A stretch of 42,787 nucleotides of DNA, taken from NCBI GenBank assembly GCA_020847735.1, contig JADLBL010000022.1, positions 1-42,787 of the forward strand, given 5' to 3'. Both the position numbers and the translations under genes were made by a program. This stretch comes from Candidatus Eisenbacteria bacterium (GTDB taxonomy: Bacteria > Eisenbacteria > RBG-16-71-46). Each line of letters begins with the position of its first letter. Positions within the stretch are counted from its first letter, which is position 1. The notes under the pieces were generated by a model. That model was not told the origin of the DNA. It saw nothing but the letters and a program-made list of their open reading frames with translations, and made no database searches. Positions 1-6,531 of the stretch are shown here, piece by piece.

Positions 1-42
1 GCCCAGCAGTGTCGCGTACAGCGTCCGGCTGTCGATCGTCAT
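1..42 (-). CDS. Transposase N-terminus, ISL3-like (partial, runs off the left edge)
   Basis: ATG at 42 reading leftward gives MTIDSRTLYATLLG before the window ends. A GAGGA ribosome-binding sequence lies about 6 bases upstream. ISL3-family transposases commonly begin with a short 'LYxxLLGI..PW' segment, and this fits. The position, close to a terminal-repeat-like sequence and pointing inward, is also as expected for that family. Only 14 residues are visible, so this is a suggestion and not a firm identification. The rest of the gene lies left of the window. Confidence 0.45.
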   Translation of the reverse strand, partial: MTIDSRTLYATLLG

Positions 43-104
43 CGCGCGTCCTCGCGGTCAGGGTCCGCGCGCAGCCTATCAGGCCATCAAGCCGCTGTTC
101 TCAG

Positions 105-125
105 CCACACGAAAGTCGGAAGGCC
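105..125 (-). repeat. Putative IS terminal inverted repeat
   Basis: Minus-strand sequence beginning GGCCTTCCGACTTTCGTG, ending at the junction with the tRNA half. The GG-start and CTTCCG core are like ISL3-family ends. The partner repeat is outside the window. Confidence 0.45.
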
Positions 126-168
126 CATAACCCGAAGGTCGCTGGTTCAAATCCAGCCCCCGCTACCA
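126..168 (+). pseudogene. 3' half of initiator tRNA-fMet(CAU), split by an insertion
   Basis: The 43 bases run from the anticodon CAT through the encoded CCA end. After the anticodon come AACCCGA (3' side of the anticodon arm, with the CCC of initiator tRNAs), AGGTC, a T-arm GCTGG-TTCAAAT-CCAGC with perfect stem pairing, and acceptor strand CCCCGCT-A-CCA. This matches the bacterial tRNA-fMet 3' half base for base except in the T-stem and near position 72. The 5' half (acceptor, D-arm, 5' anticodon stem) is absent upstream: GAAGG sits where TCGGG should be, and no AGCGGGG or CGCGGGG strand is present. The gene therefore looks disrupted by the adjacent IS end. An intron or a chimeric assembly join are alternatives. 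Confidence 0.75.
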
Positions 169-174
169 ACTTGA

Positions 175-204
175 GAGCCCCGGTGGGGTAACCCGCCGGG
201 GCTC
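175..204 (+). terminator. Intrinsic terminator hairpin after the tRNA
   Basis: Perfect 9-bp stem GAGCCCCGG / CCGGGGCTC with an inner GGGGT-AACCC pairing, followed by GTTGTCGTT. It starts 7 bases after the CCA end, as expected for the original terminator of the tRNA gene. Confidence 0.7.
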
Positions 205-243
205 GTTGTCGTTCGGGCGACCCTTCGGCCCGCCCGCTTCCGC

Positions 244-534
244 TCAGCTTCGCGCGGGCCCGTGCTCGGGCGCGGCGGCCGGCGGCGGCTCGTCGCTCTC
301 GCGGAACTCGCTGGCGACGAAGTCGCGGCCCTTGCGCGCGAGCCAGAAGAGCCCGGCGCCGATCAGCGCCAGCGGCAGCAGCGAGAGGAAGATGGTGGTG
401 AGGAAGAACGCCATCTTGTTCCGGCCGTTGCCGACGCCGCAGGCCGCGCAGGCCGCCGCGAGCGAAGGCAGCGAGAGAAGCGCCGCGGTGAGCAGCGCCA
501 CGCCAGGCGCCCGCAGGCCGCGCGGCCCGCTCAC
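244..534 (-). CDS. Small CxxC membrane protein at the end of the oxidase operon
   Basis: This 96-residue protein starts with GTG overlapping the stop of the upstream subunit III gene (GTGA), so it is translationally coupled to it. A hydrophobic signal-like segment (about residues 11-28) ends in AAACAACG with cysteines 29 and 32. A second membrane segment follows at about 44-66 (FFLTTIFLSLLPLALIGAG), then a charged, Pro/Ala-rich tail. I do not recognise a named family. The CxxC pair predicted just outside the membrane, together with its place as last gene of a cytochrome oxidase operon, suggests a role in oxidase assembly, for example copper or thiol handling. That role is inference only. Confidence 0.75.
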   Translation of the reverse strand: MSGPRGLRAPGVALLTAALLSLPSLAAACAACGVGNGRNKMAFFLTTIFLSLLPLALIGAGLFWLARKGRDFVASEFRESDEPPPAAAPEHGPARS

Positions 535-1121
535 AGGTAGACCTTCCAGTAGAGCAGCGGCCAGACGAGCACGACGAAGTACCAGAAAATCTCGACCGCC
601 CCGAGCGCCGATGGGCTCAGGCGCCGGGCGCGCATCGCGGCCACGGCCCAGCCGAGCGCGAAAACGGCGGCCAGCGCGTGCAGGCCGTGCGTGCCGATGA
701 TGACGTAGAAGAACGACCCGAGCTGGCTCGAGGTGAGCGTCAGGCCCTGGCGCAGCAGCGCCACCCACTCGGCGCCCTGCAGCAGAACGAAGGCCCCGCC
801 CAGTCCCAGCGCGGCGAGCATCCACGGCTGCGCGGCGGGGGCGCCCGAGCGCCGGAAGCGCCGCCCGCCGATGAAAAGCGAAACGCCGCTCGCGAGCAGC
901 GCCAGGGTGTTCAGCGCGGTGCGTTCGATGGGCAGCCGCGGCTGGCCGGGCGGCGGCCACATGCCGGGCATCGCCGAGCCCTGGACGATCGCGAACGCCG
1001 AGATGAACCCGGAGAAGAGCATGACCTCGGCGAACACGAACAGGGCCATGCCGATCGTGGCGTGGTGCGTGAACCGCCTGCCCTGTCGGGCGGCGAAGGC
1101 GGATTCCGGGAGAGTCTGCAC
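531..1121 (-). CDS. ctaE: Cytochrome c oxidase subunit III (second copy)
   Basis: This 196-residue, five-helix subunit III-type protein of a heme-copper oxidase supports the catalytic subunit in the inner membrane. Typical features are the 'GMALFVFAEVMLFSGFISAF' helix, 'ALLQGAEW'-like and 'GTHGLHALAA' segments (the last conserved in the family), and the ending 'WYFVVLVWPLLYW'. A longer frame opens at 1181, but I chose the GTG at 1121. An AGGAG site lies just ahead of it, and it begins 7 bases after the stop of the subunit IV gene. This is the second subunit III-like gene in the operon (the other is 1574-2143) and the two are clearly diverged. Short two-piece arrangements of subunit III occur in other caa3-type clusters. 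Confidence 0.9.
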   Translation of the reverse strand: MQTLPESAFAARQGRRFTHHATIGMALFVFAEVMLFSGFISAFAIVQGSAMPGMWPPPGQPRLPIERTALNTLALLASGVSLFIGGRRFRRSGAPAAQPWMLAALGLGGAFVLLQGAEWVALLRQGLTLTSSQLGSFFYVIIGTHGLHALAAVFALGWAVAAMRARRLSPSALGAVEIFWYFVVLVWPLLYWKVYL

Positions 1122-1128
1122 GCTGCTC

Positions 1129-1560
1129 CTACGGTTTCGCGGCCTCGTGCGCTCCGCCGTGCCCCCCACCCGCGCCCCCATGCTCCGCGCCTTCCAGCGG
1201 CTGTGGAGGCAGGTGGTGGTAGCCGGCGTCCTTCTTCCAGTTCTGGCCGTCGCTCTTTTGCACGTCGGGGGCGACGCCCGCGTACAGCAGCACCATGAAC
1301 ATGAGCGCCAGACCGAGCAGCCAGTGGACGATGGGCTTTTCGATGTCGAGGTGCATGAAGTTCTTGGCGACGAGATAGGCCTTCACGAGCGCGACGCCGA
1401 AGGCCGTGATCAGCATGACGACGCGAATGCCGGTCATCGGACCGACGACGCTGATGACCAGCAGCACGACGAGGATGGCCCAGATCTTCACGTAGTTGCG
1501 ATGGTGCCCCGCGGCCCCATGTCCCTGCGTCGCTGCCTGCGTGGTTCCGTGCGCGGACAT
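1129..1560 (-). CDS. ctaF: Cytochrome c oxidase subunit IV
   Basis: This 143-residue membrane protein is of the prokaryotic oxidase subunit IV type (COX4_pro), an accessory subunit that stabilises the aa3/caa3 oxidase. It has a His-rich start, then three membrane segments: IWAILVVLLVISVV; VVMLITAFGVALVKAYLVAKNFMHLDIEK, with the conserved 'KA.LV...FMHL' signature; and IVHWLLGLALMFMVLLYAGV. The C-terminal tail is rich in Gly, His and Ala and probably disordered. The ATG at 1560 follows a GGAGGAG ribosome site and lies 13 bases after the upstream subunit III gene. Position between two subunit III genes supports the call. Confidence 0.9.
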   Translation of the reverse strand: MSAHGTTQAATQGHGAAGHHRNYVKIWAILVVLLVISVVGPMTGIRVVMLITAFGVALVKAYLVAKNFMHLDIEKPIVHWLLGLALMFMVLLYAGVAPDVQKSDGQNWKKDAGYHHLPPQPLEGAEHGGAGGGHGGAHEAAKP

Positions 1561-1573
1561 GCTCTCCTCCGGC

Positions 1574-2143
1574 CTACTTGGCGATGTACAGCAGGGGGAA
1601 CAGGAATATCCAGACGATGTCCACGAAGTGCCAGTAGATGCCGATGTTCTCGACCCGGTGCAGGTCCTGGTTCTTCCGCGCCGAGGCGGCGACCCACAGC
1701 ATGATCACGGCGCCGACGATGACGTGGAACGCGTGCAGCCCGGCCGCGGTGTAGTAGTAGGACCAGAACCCGCCGTCCTGAAGCGTGAAGCCGCTTCGGA
1801 TCTCGTCCGTCCACTCGACGGACTTGATGATGAGAAAGGTGAGCGCGCCGAGGCAGGTCAGATGGAGTAGCTTCGCGGCCTTCGGGCCGTTCCCCTCCTC
1901 CGCCGCGCGGTGCGCGAGCACCGCCGACAGGCTCGAGGTGAGCAGGACGAACGTGTTGGTGGCGCCGAACCACAGGTGCGTGTGCGCGGCCTGCTCGGCC
2001 CACTCGGGCTGGCCGAGCCGGTGCATGACGTACGAGACCAGCAGGCCGCCGAAGATCACGATCTCGGAGACCAGAACCCACCAGACCGCGAGCCGGCCCG
2101 TGGGGATGTTCATGGCGCTGCGCGTCGTCGCGATGGTCTTCAC
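1574..2143 (-). CDS. ctaE: Cytochrome c oxidase subunit III (first copy)
   Basis: This 189-residue, five-helix heme-copper oxidase subunit III sits next to the catalytic subunit gene. Diagnostic stretches are 'WWVLVSEIVIFGGLLVSYV', 'NTFVLLTSSLS', 'KSVEW', 'YYYTAAGLHAFHVIVG' and the end 'WHFVDIVWIFLFPLLY'. The first two helices of seven-helix subunit III are missing, as is usual for this shorter type. The start codon is GTG at 2143, with a GAGGAGG site overlapping the ctaD stop, so translation is probably coupled to ctaD. It should pack against subunit I and may steady proton uptake through the D pathway, as known for the family. Confidence 0.92.
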   Translation of the reverse strand: MKTIATTRSAMNIPTGRLAVWWVLVSEIVIFGGLLVSYVMHRLGQPEWAEQAAHTHLWFGATNTFVLLTSSLSAVLAHRAAEEGNGPKAAKLLHLTCLGALTFLIIKSVEWTDEIRSGFTLQDGGFWSYYYTAAGLHAFHVIVGAVIMLWVAASARKNQDLHRVENIGIYWHFVDIVWIFLFPLLYIAK

Positions 2144-2156
2144 GCCGCGGGCCTCC

Positions 2157-3884
2157 TCAAACCTTCTCGTCCTGCGGCCAGAAGTCCCTCTCCCGGCCGG
2201 GAACGCTGTATTCGTACGGCCCGCGGTGCACCTCGGGCATGACCGCCCAGTTGCCGTGCGGCGGCGGGGAATCGGCCGTCCATTCGAGCGTGTTCGCGTT
2301 CCACGGGTTCTTCCCCACCTTCGGACCCTTGAACATGCTCCACACGAAGTTGATCAGGAACGGAATCTGGAACGCCAGCATGACGACCAGCGACACGGTG
2401 GCGGCGATCCGCATGTCGATCATCCACGGTTTCGACATGTGCTCGAAGTTCGAGTAGTCGAAGATGCGTCGGTGCTCGCCGGCCGCTCCGAGGATGAACA
2501 GCGGAATGAAGATGCCGTTGAACGGAATGATCGTTCCCCAGAAGTGCACCTTGCCCCAGAACTCGTTCAACTGGCGTCCGAACATCTTCGGGAACCAGAA
2601 GGTCACGCCCGACATGACGGCGATGATCGCGATGGGGAAGAAGGTGTAGTGGAAGTGCGCGACCACGAAGTAGGTGTCGTGGAAGAACACGTCCAGACCG
2701 CTCGAGCCGAGGTAGATGCCGGTCACGCCGCCGATCAGGAACTCGGCGATGAACGCGAGCGCCCACAGCATCGGAGTCGTCAGGCGGATCGAACCGCCGT
2801 AGAGCGTCGCGATGTACACGAAGCACATCTCGGCGACCGGAATCGAGATGAGCAGGGTCGTGACCGTGAACACGTTCGCCATGCGCGGGTCGATGCCGGC
2901 CACGAACTGGTGGTGCGCCCAGACGAAGAAGCTGAGCACGCCGGTGGCGATGATCGTGTAGATCACCGTCTTGTAGGCGAACAGCTTCTTGCGGGCGAAC
3001 ACGGTCATCACCTCGGCGACGATGCCCATCGCCGGCAGCATCACGACGTACACCTCGGGGTGCCCGAAGAACCAGAACAGGTGCTGCCACAGCACCGGGT
3101 CGCCGCCCCGGGTGGGATTGAAGAAGCTCGTCCCGAGCAGCTGGTCGAACAGCAGCATGATCGCGCCGGCGACGAGCGGTCCGACCGAGGCGAGGAACAG
3201 GATGCTGGCGATCACGATCGTCCACACGACGATCGGCACGTCGAACGCCTTCATGCCCGGCGCGCGCGAGTTCATCGAGGTGACGATGAAGTTGATGCCG
3301 CCGAGCAGGAACGCCACGAACTCCAGCACGACGGCGATCAGCCACAACGACGAGCCCCAGGGCGTGAGGTTGTAGTGCTTGTCGGCCGACAGCGGCGGGT
3401 AGGCCGTCCAGGCGCCGCCGAATCCGCCGTTCTGCACGAACAACGAGGCGATCAGCACCAGCGCGCTGAGCAGGAACAGCTGGTAACTGAGGCGGTTCAG
3501 GCGCGGGAACACCATGTCGTCCGCGCCGATCATGAGCGGGATCAGGAAGTTGCCGAACCCGGCGATCAGCACCGGCATCGCGACCCAGAAGATCATGATG
3601 CTGCCGTGGTTCGTGATCAGCATGTTGTACTGGCCGGGCGAGACCAGGCCGAAGCCGGGAACCGCGTGGCCCGGAAACGCCAGCTGCATGCGGAACACGT
3701 AGGCCATGAAGGCGCCGAGGAGCGCCATGGCCATGCCGGTGAACATGTACTGCATGCCGATCATCTTGTGATCTGTGGACCAGCAGTACTTCTGGAACCA
3801 GTTCTGGTGGTGATGCGCGTCGTGCGACGCGCCGGCCACATGGGCCGCCTCGTGCGAATGCTGGGCCATGTCGTTCCCCGTCAT
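2157..3884 (-). CDS. ctaD: Cytochrome c oxidase subunit I (heme a/a3-CuB core)
   Basis: Catalytic subunit, 575 residues, which reduces O2 to water and pumps protons. Metal ligands are present: H93 (ITNHG) and the second VAHFHY histidine for heme a, the first VAHFHY histidine for heme a3, and H275, H324 and H325 for CuB. Y279 of GHPEVY is the cross-linked tyrosine. D-channel residues N112, D123, N130 and E277 are also present. The K channel is not normal: the Lys of the usual IPTGxKVFSW is Met353 in IPVAEMCFVY, the Thr is V350, the Ser after the GHPEVY helix is A290, and glutamates appear at 291 and 352. The ATG at 3884 overlaps the ctaC stop (ATGA); ATG 3869 with a GGGG site is an alternative. 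The His-rich N-terminus has no assigned role. Confidence 0.96.
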   Translation of the reverse strand: MTGNDMAQHSHEAAHVAGASHDAHHHQNWFQKYCWSTDHKMIGMQYMFTGMAMALLGAFMAYVFRMQLAFPGHAVPGFGLVSPGQYNMLITNHGSIMIFWVAMPVLIAGFGNFLIPLMIGADDMVFPRLNRLSYQLFLLSALVLIASLFVQNGGFGGAWTAYPPLSADKHYNLTPWGSSLWLIAVVLEFVAFLLGGINFIVTSMNSRAPGMKAFDVPIVVWTIVIASILFLASVGPLVAGAIMLLFDQLLGTSFFNPTRGGDPVLWQHLFWFFGHPEVYVVMLPAMGIVAEVMTVFARKKLFAYKTVIYTIIATGVLSFFVWAHHQFVAGIDPRMANVFTVTTLLISIPVAEMCFVYIATLYGGSIRLTTPMLWALAFIAEFLIGGVTGIYLGSSGLDVFFHDTYFVVAHFHYTFFPIAIIAVMSGVTFWFPKMFGRQLNEFWGKVHFWGTIIPFNGIFIPLFILGAAGEHRRIFDYSNFEHMSKPWMIDMRIAATVSLVVMLAFQIPFLINFVWSMFKGPKVGKNPWNANTLEWTADSPPPHGNWAVMPEVHRGPYEYSVPGRERDFWPQDEKV

Positions 3885-4606
3885 TGACCGGCGGCCGGGG
3901 CCGGGGTGGATTCGGTGGCGGACGCGGCTTCCGCGGGCGTCTCCGCGGCGTGCGCCTGCTCCCAGGCCTGGAAGGCTTCGGGCGTGTCCACGACGAGGAG
4001 CGCTCCCATCACGCCGTGACCGATGCCGCAGATCTCCGCGCACAGGATGTCGTACGAGCCGGTCTTCGTCGGCTTGAACCAGCCCGTGTAGATGCGGCCG
4101 GGATCGGCGTCCTGCTTGAGGCGGAAGGCCGGCACGAAGAAGCTGTGCACGACGTCCTTCGACTCGAGCAGGAAGTGGTACGTCTTGCCGACCTCGACGT
4201 GCAGCTCGTCCGTCGTGCGGATGTCGTCGGGCGTGTCGAGCTTCTGGTCGGGACCCGGATCGGCGAACGTCCACGCCCACTGCTGGGCGACGACCCGAAC
4301 GGTGCGGTCCGCCGGCGGAAGCGTCTGCTTGATCGTCACCCACACCCGGATCGCGGCGACGATGATGACGACGTCGCAGACCAGCACGAGCGCGTGCGGA
4401 ATGTTGATCCACTTCTTGAGGTGCTTCTCCTTGCCCGTGACGTACTGGGCCTTCTCGCCGTCCTTCGCGCGGAAGCGGAAGATCAGCCAGAAGAACATCG
4501 CCTCGGCGGCGATGAACCAGACGCCCACGAGCACGGTGATCAGGACGAACAACCCGTCCACGTCCCCCGAGAAACTCGCGGCGCTGGCGATGAGGTGGTC
4601 AAGCAT
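3881..4606 (-). CDS. ctaC: Cytochrome c oxidase subunit II (CuA)
   Basis: This 241-residue subunit takes electrons from cytochrome c through its binuclear CuA site. Two N-terminal membrane segments (about 18-45 and 70-90) precede a cupredoxin domain. CuA ligands are visible: H154 (VVHSF), C189, E191 (carbonyl), C193, H197 and M200 in CAEICGIGHGVM. The aromatic electron-entry patch is seen as QQWAWTF. There is no cytochrome c domain at the C-terminus, unlike classical caa3 subunit II. Instead it ends in an Ala/Pro/Thr-rich tail, and a separate diheme cytochrome c is encoded two genes upstream. Its stop overlaps the ctaD start. Confidence 0.95.
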   Translation of the reverse strand: MLDHLIASAASFSGDVDGLFVLITVLVGVWFIAAEAMFFWLIFRFRAKDGEKAQYVTGKEKHLKKWINIPHALVLVCDVVIIVAAIRVWVTIKQTLPPADRTVRVVAQQWAWTFADPGPDQKLDTPDDIRTTDELHVEVGKTYHFLLESKDVVHSFFVPAFRLKQDADPGRIYTGWFKPTKTGSYDILCAEICGIGHGVMGALLVVDTPEAFQAWEQAHAAETPAEAASATESTPAPAAGQ

Positions 4607-4624
4607 CGGCGCGGACTCCCTCGT

Positions 4625-4750
4625 TCACTTCAGGATGAAGACGAACACGGCGCCGACGTAGAGCACCGTGAGCACGGCGGTGAAGATGAAGGTCCACTTG
4701 GCCACGTCGTGGCCCCAGTTCTCGGACGGACGATCGTCGTGGTCGGCCAT
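4625..4750 (-). CDS. Small single-span membrane peptide in the oxidase operon
   Basis: A 41-residue frame in the gap between the cytochrome c and ctaC genes: a charged N-terminus (MADHDDRPSENWGHDVAKW), then one membrane helix TFIFTAVLTVLYVGAVFVF, ending ILK. It lies 15 bases after the cytochrome c stop and 18 bases before ctaC, on the same strand, so it is almost certainly co-transcribed. Size and topology resemble the very small accessory subunits of heme-copper oxidases (CcoQ-like or subunit IV-like peptides). There is no motif proving function. Its fit between two well-spaced genes and its clean helix make a real gene likely. Confidence 0.7.
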   Translation of the reverse strand: MADHDDRPSENWGHDVAKWTFIFTAVLTVLYVGAVFVFILK

Positions 4751-4765
4751 CGGGTCTCCGCGGGG

Positions 4766-5407
4766 TCAGTGCGGCAGGGTCTTCACGTACGAGACGACGT
4801 CGTGCATCGCGACGCTGTCGGCGAGCGTGAGGGACATGGCGCGCATCTGCGCGCCGGTGATGTCGTCGGGATTCGAACCGCGCATGCCGGACTGGAACTT
4901 CCGCAGCTGCGCGACCATGTACCAGTCGTGCTGGCGGGTGATCGGCGGCGCGCCGAGCGCCTCGTTGCCCTCGCCGCCCTCGCCGTGGCAGGTCACGCAC
5001 AGGCCCCGGTAGGTCGTCCCGCCCGCGGACGTGTCGGCCATCGCGAAGTCGGGCTTCTCCCAGACGGCCCGCATCTTCGAGACGTGATCGGCGACCAGTT
5101 CGGGATCGTTCGGCCCCAGCAGCGAGCGCGCCATGGGCCGCATGCGGTGGCCTTCCATGTCGTCGGGATGGGCGCCGCGCACACCCTTCTTGAACTTCTC
5201 GAGCTGAGCGAGCACGTACCACTTCGGCAGGCCCGCGATGGCGGGCGCGCGCAGCGCGAGGTTGCCTTCGCCGGAGCTGCCATGGCACGGCATGCAGGTC
5301 TCGTAGAGCTGGCTGCTGCGTTCAGCGGCCGGCTGGGTGCCGCAGCCCGCGACGAACGCGGCCGAAAGCGCGGCTCCGATCAAGGCGGCATAGGCCTTGT
5401 TCAGCAA
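4766..5407 (-). CDS. Diheme cytochrome c lipoprotein (c4-like)
   Basis: Electron carrier of 213 residues with two class I cytochrome c domains, probably the direct donor to the oxidase. A lipoprotein signal with lipobox FVAGC puts the mature N-terminus at Cys22. Heme sites are CMPCH (38-42) and CVTCH (137-141). The two halves repeat the same layout: CxxCHG..GEGN, then W(Y)xxAQL(E/R)KF, then a Met-rich axial segment. A longer frame opens with GTG at 5419, but TTG at 5407 is preferred because GTGGAGG sits 5 bases before it and the signal peptide then begins at once. First gene of the oxidase operon, whose subunit II lacks its own heme c domain. Confidence 0.88.
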   Translation of the reverse strand: MLNKAYAALIGAALSAAFVAGCGTQPAAERSSQLYETCMPCHGSSGEGNLALRAPAIAGLPKWYVLAQLEKFKKGVRGAHPDDMEGHRMRPMARSLLGPNDPELVADHVSKMRAVWEKPDFAMADTSAGGTTYRGLCVTCHGEGGEGNEALGAPPITRQHDWYMVAQLRKFQSGMRGSNPDDITGAQMRAMSLTLADSVAMHDVVSYVKTLPH

Positions 5408-5509
5408 GGCGACCTCCACGACGACGTTGATCAGGAACGGAACGGTGCGGTGCTGCCCGAGGGACAGTTGCCCGCCCCGGCGCGGGGGCGGTCGTGACCG
5501 TGACGGGTG

Positions 5510-5515
5510 TGTATA
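5510..5515 (-). promoter_or_regulatory. Possible -10 box for the oxidase operon
   Basis: Minus-strand TATACA within GTGGTATACACACC, about 100 bases upstream of the cytochrome c start, in the only sizeable gap (5408-5628) before the operon. No convincing -35 element is visible, so this is a weak call. Confidence 0.3.
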
Positions 5516-5628
5516 CCACGGTCGCGGCGGACGTGACTACCCGACATTGACGATTCCCCGATGCGAAGTCGCATGTCCGTCCCGCCCGGGCCGAAGCGGG
5601 CGCGAGCCGGCGGGCCGCGCGACGCTCG

Positions 5629-6531
5629 TCAGCCGGCGCGCAGCCGCAGCCATGCGTCCACCGTCATGCACAGGAAGAGCGCGAACAGGTAAAGGATGGA
5701 AAAGCGGAAGAGCTGCATGGCCCGCGGCACGGACTTCTCGCGCCACAGCCGCACCGCGCCCATGATGAACAGCGCGCCGAGCACGGCCGCCGCCGTCGTG
5801 TAGATCGCGCCGAGCCCGGTGAACGGTCCGATCACGAGCGTCAGCGCCACGAGCACGATCGAGTAGAGCAGGATCTGCCTGCGCGTCTCGGGCTCGCCGT
5901 GCGTCACCGGCAGCATCGGCAGGTTCGCGCGCTGGTAGTCCTCGCGCCGGTAGAGCGCCAGCGCCCAGAAGTGCGGCGGCGTCCACAGGAAGACGATCGC
6001 GGCGATCAGGATCGCGGGTAGCCCGACGTGTCCCGTCACCGCGGCCCAGGCGATGATCGGCGCGGTGGCCCCGGCGCCGCCGCCGATCACGATGTTCTGC
6101 GGCGTGCGCCGCTTGAGCCAGATGGTGTACACGACCGCGTAGTAGAAGATGCTCGCCATCGCGATCAGGGCGGAAAACGGGTTGCAGAAGACGGCCAGCA
6201 CCACGTACGAGGCCCACGACAGCAGCAGCCCGAGCGTCGCCGCGTGCGCCGGCGTGAGGATGCCCGCCGGCAGCGGGCGCGAACGGGTCCGCACCATGAG
6301 CCCGTCAATGTCGCGGTCGTAGTAGTGGTTGAACGCGGCCGCCGCGGCGGCCGACAGCGCGATGCCGATGCCGGCGCCCCAGAAGACGCGCGCCGGCGGA
6401 GAGCCCGATCCCGCGAGCAACGCGGCGGGCAGCCCGGTGAACAGCACGAGCATCACGATGCGCGGCTTGGTCAGCTCGACCCACGCGCGCAGCGTGGCCG
6501 CACGCGTCGGAGCGCCGAGCGCGACGCTCAT
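5629..6531 (-). CDS. ctaB: Protoheme IX farnesyltransferase (heme O synthase)
   Basis: UbiA-family membrane prenyltransferase, 300 residues, which adds a farnesyl group to heme B to make heme O, the first step to heme A. The first Asp-rich motif is NHYYDRDIDGLMVRTRSRPLP (N..YD.D.D..M.RT..RPL, diagnostic for CtaB). The conserved 'LKRRTPQNIVIGG.AGA' follows, then the second loop 'LWTPPHFWALALYRREDY' with 'LPMLPVTHG'. About eight or nine membrane helices are expected. The ATG at 6531 overlaps the ctaA stop (ATGA), so the two are coupled. The frame continues upstream in the ctaA shadow, but the coupled start is the natural one. Confidence 0.96.
   Translation of the reverse strand: MSVALGAPTRAATLRAWVELTKPRIVMLVLFTGLPAALLAGSGSPPARVFWGAGIGIALSAAAAAAFNHYYDRDIDGLMVRTRSRPLPAGILTPAHAATLGLLLSWASYVVLAVFCNPFSALIAMASIFYYAVVYTIWLKRRTPQNIVIGGGAGATAPIIAWAAVTGHVGLPAILIAAIVFLWTPPHFWALALYRREDYQRANLPMLPVTHGEPETRRQILLYSIVLVALTLVIGPFTGLGAIYTTAAAVLGALFIMGAVRLWREKSVPRAMQLFRFSILYLFALFLCMTVDAWLRLRAG

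Larger units (their letters stand above)
1..125 (-). mobile_element. End of an ISL3-like insertion sequence (partial)
   Basis: The last ~21 bases (105-125) read on the minus strand as GGCCTTCCGACTTTCGTG followed by TGG. This resembles the GG.TCTTCCG-type terminal inverted repeats of ISL3-family elements. About 83 bases inside this end, a minus-strand reading frame begins with a good ribosome site and runs off the left edge. The element interrupts an initiator tRNA exactly at its anticodon (126 onward). The other end of the element and any target duplication lie outside the window, so family assignment rests on one terminus and 14 residues. Confidence 0.55.

Noticed and set aside
60-168. Complete tRNA or a tRNA with a group I intron
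   Set aside because: No 5' acceptor or D-arm pairs with the 3' half. The bases before the anticodon do not fit an exon end (no U at position 33), and I cannot find P7/P3-like intron core sequences. An IS end explains the junction better, though the 5' part is not visible.
3516-3553. Loss of the D-channel in ctaD
   Set aside because: At first SPGQYN seemed to lack the channel Asp. By counting along the bovine protein, the Asp lies in IGAPDMAFPRMN, and the equivalent IGADDMVFPRLN is intact.
1785-3887. A 700-codon open frame on the plus strand across the oxidase genes
   Set aside because: Antisense to ctaD and ctaE, whose products are unmistakable. The product is an Arg/His/Asp-rich shadow caused by high GC; no ribosome site or motif.
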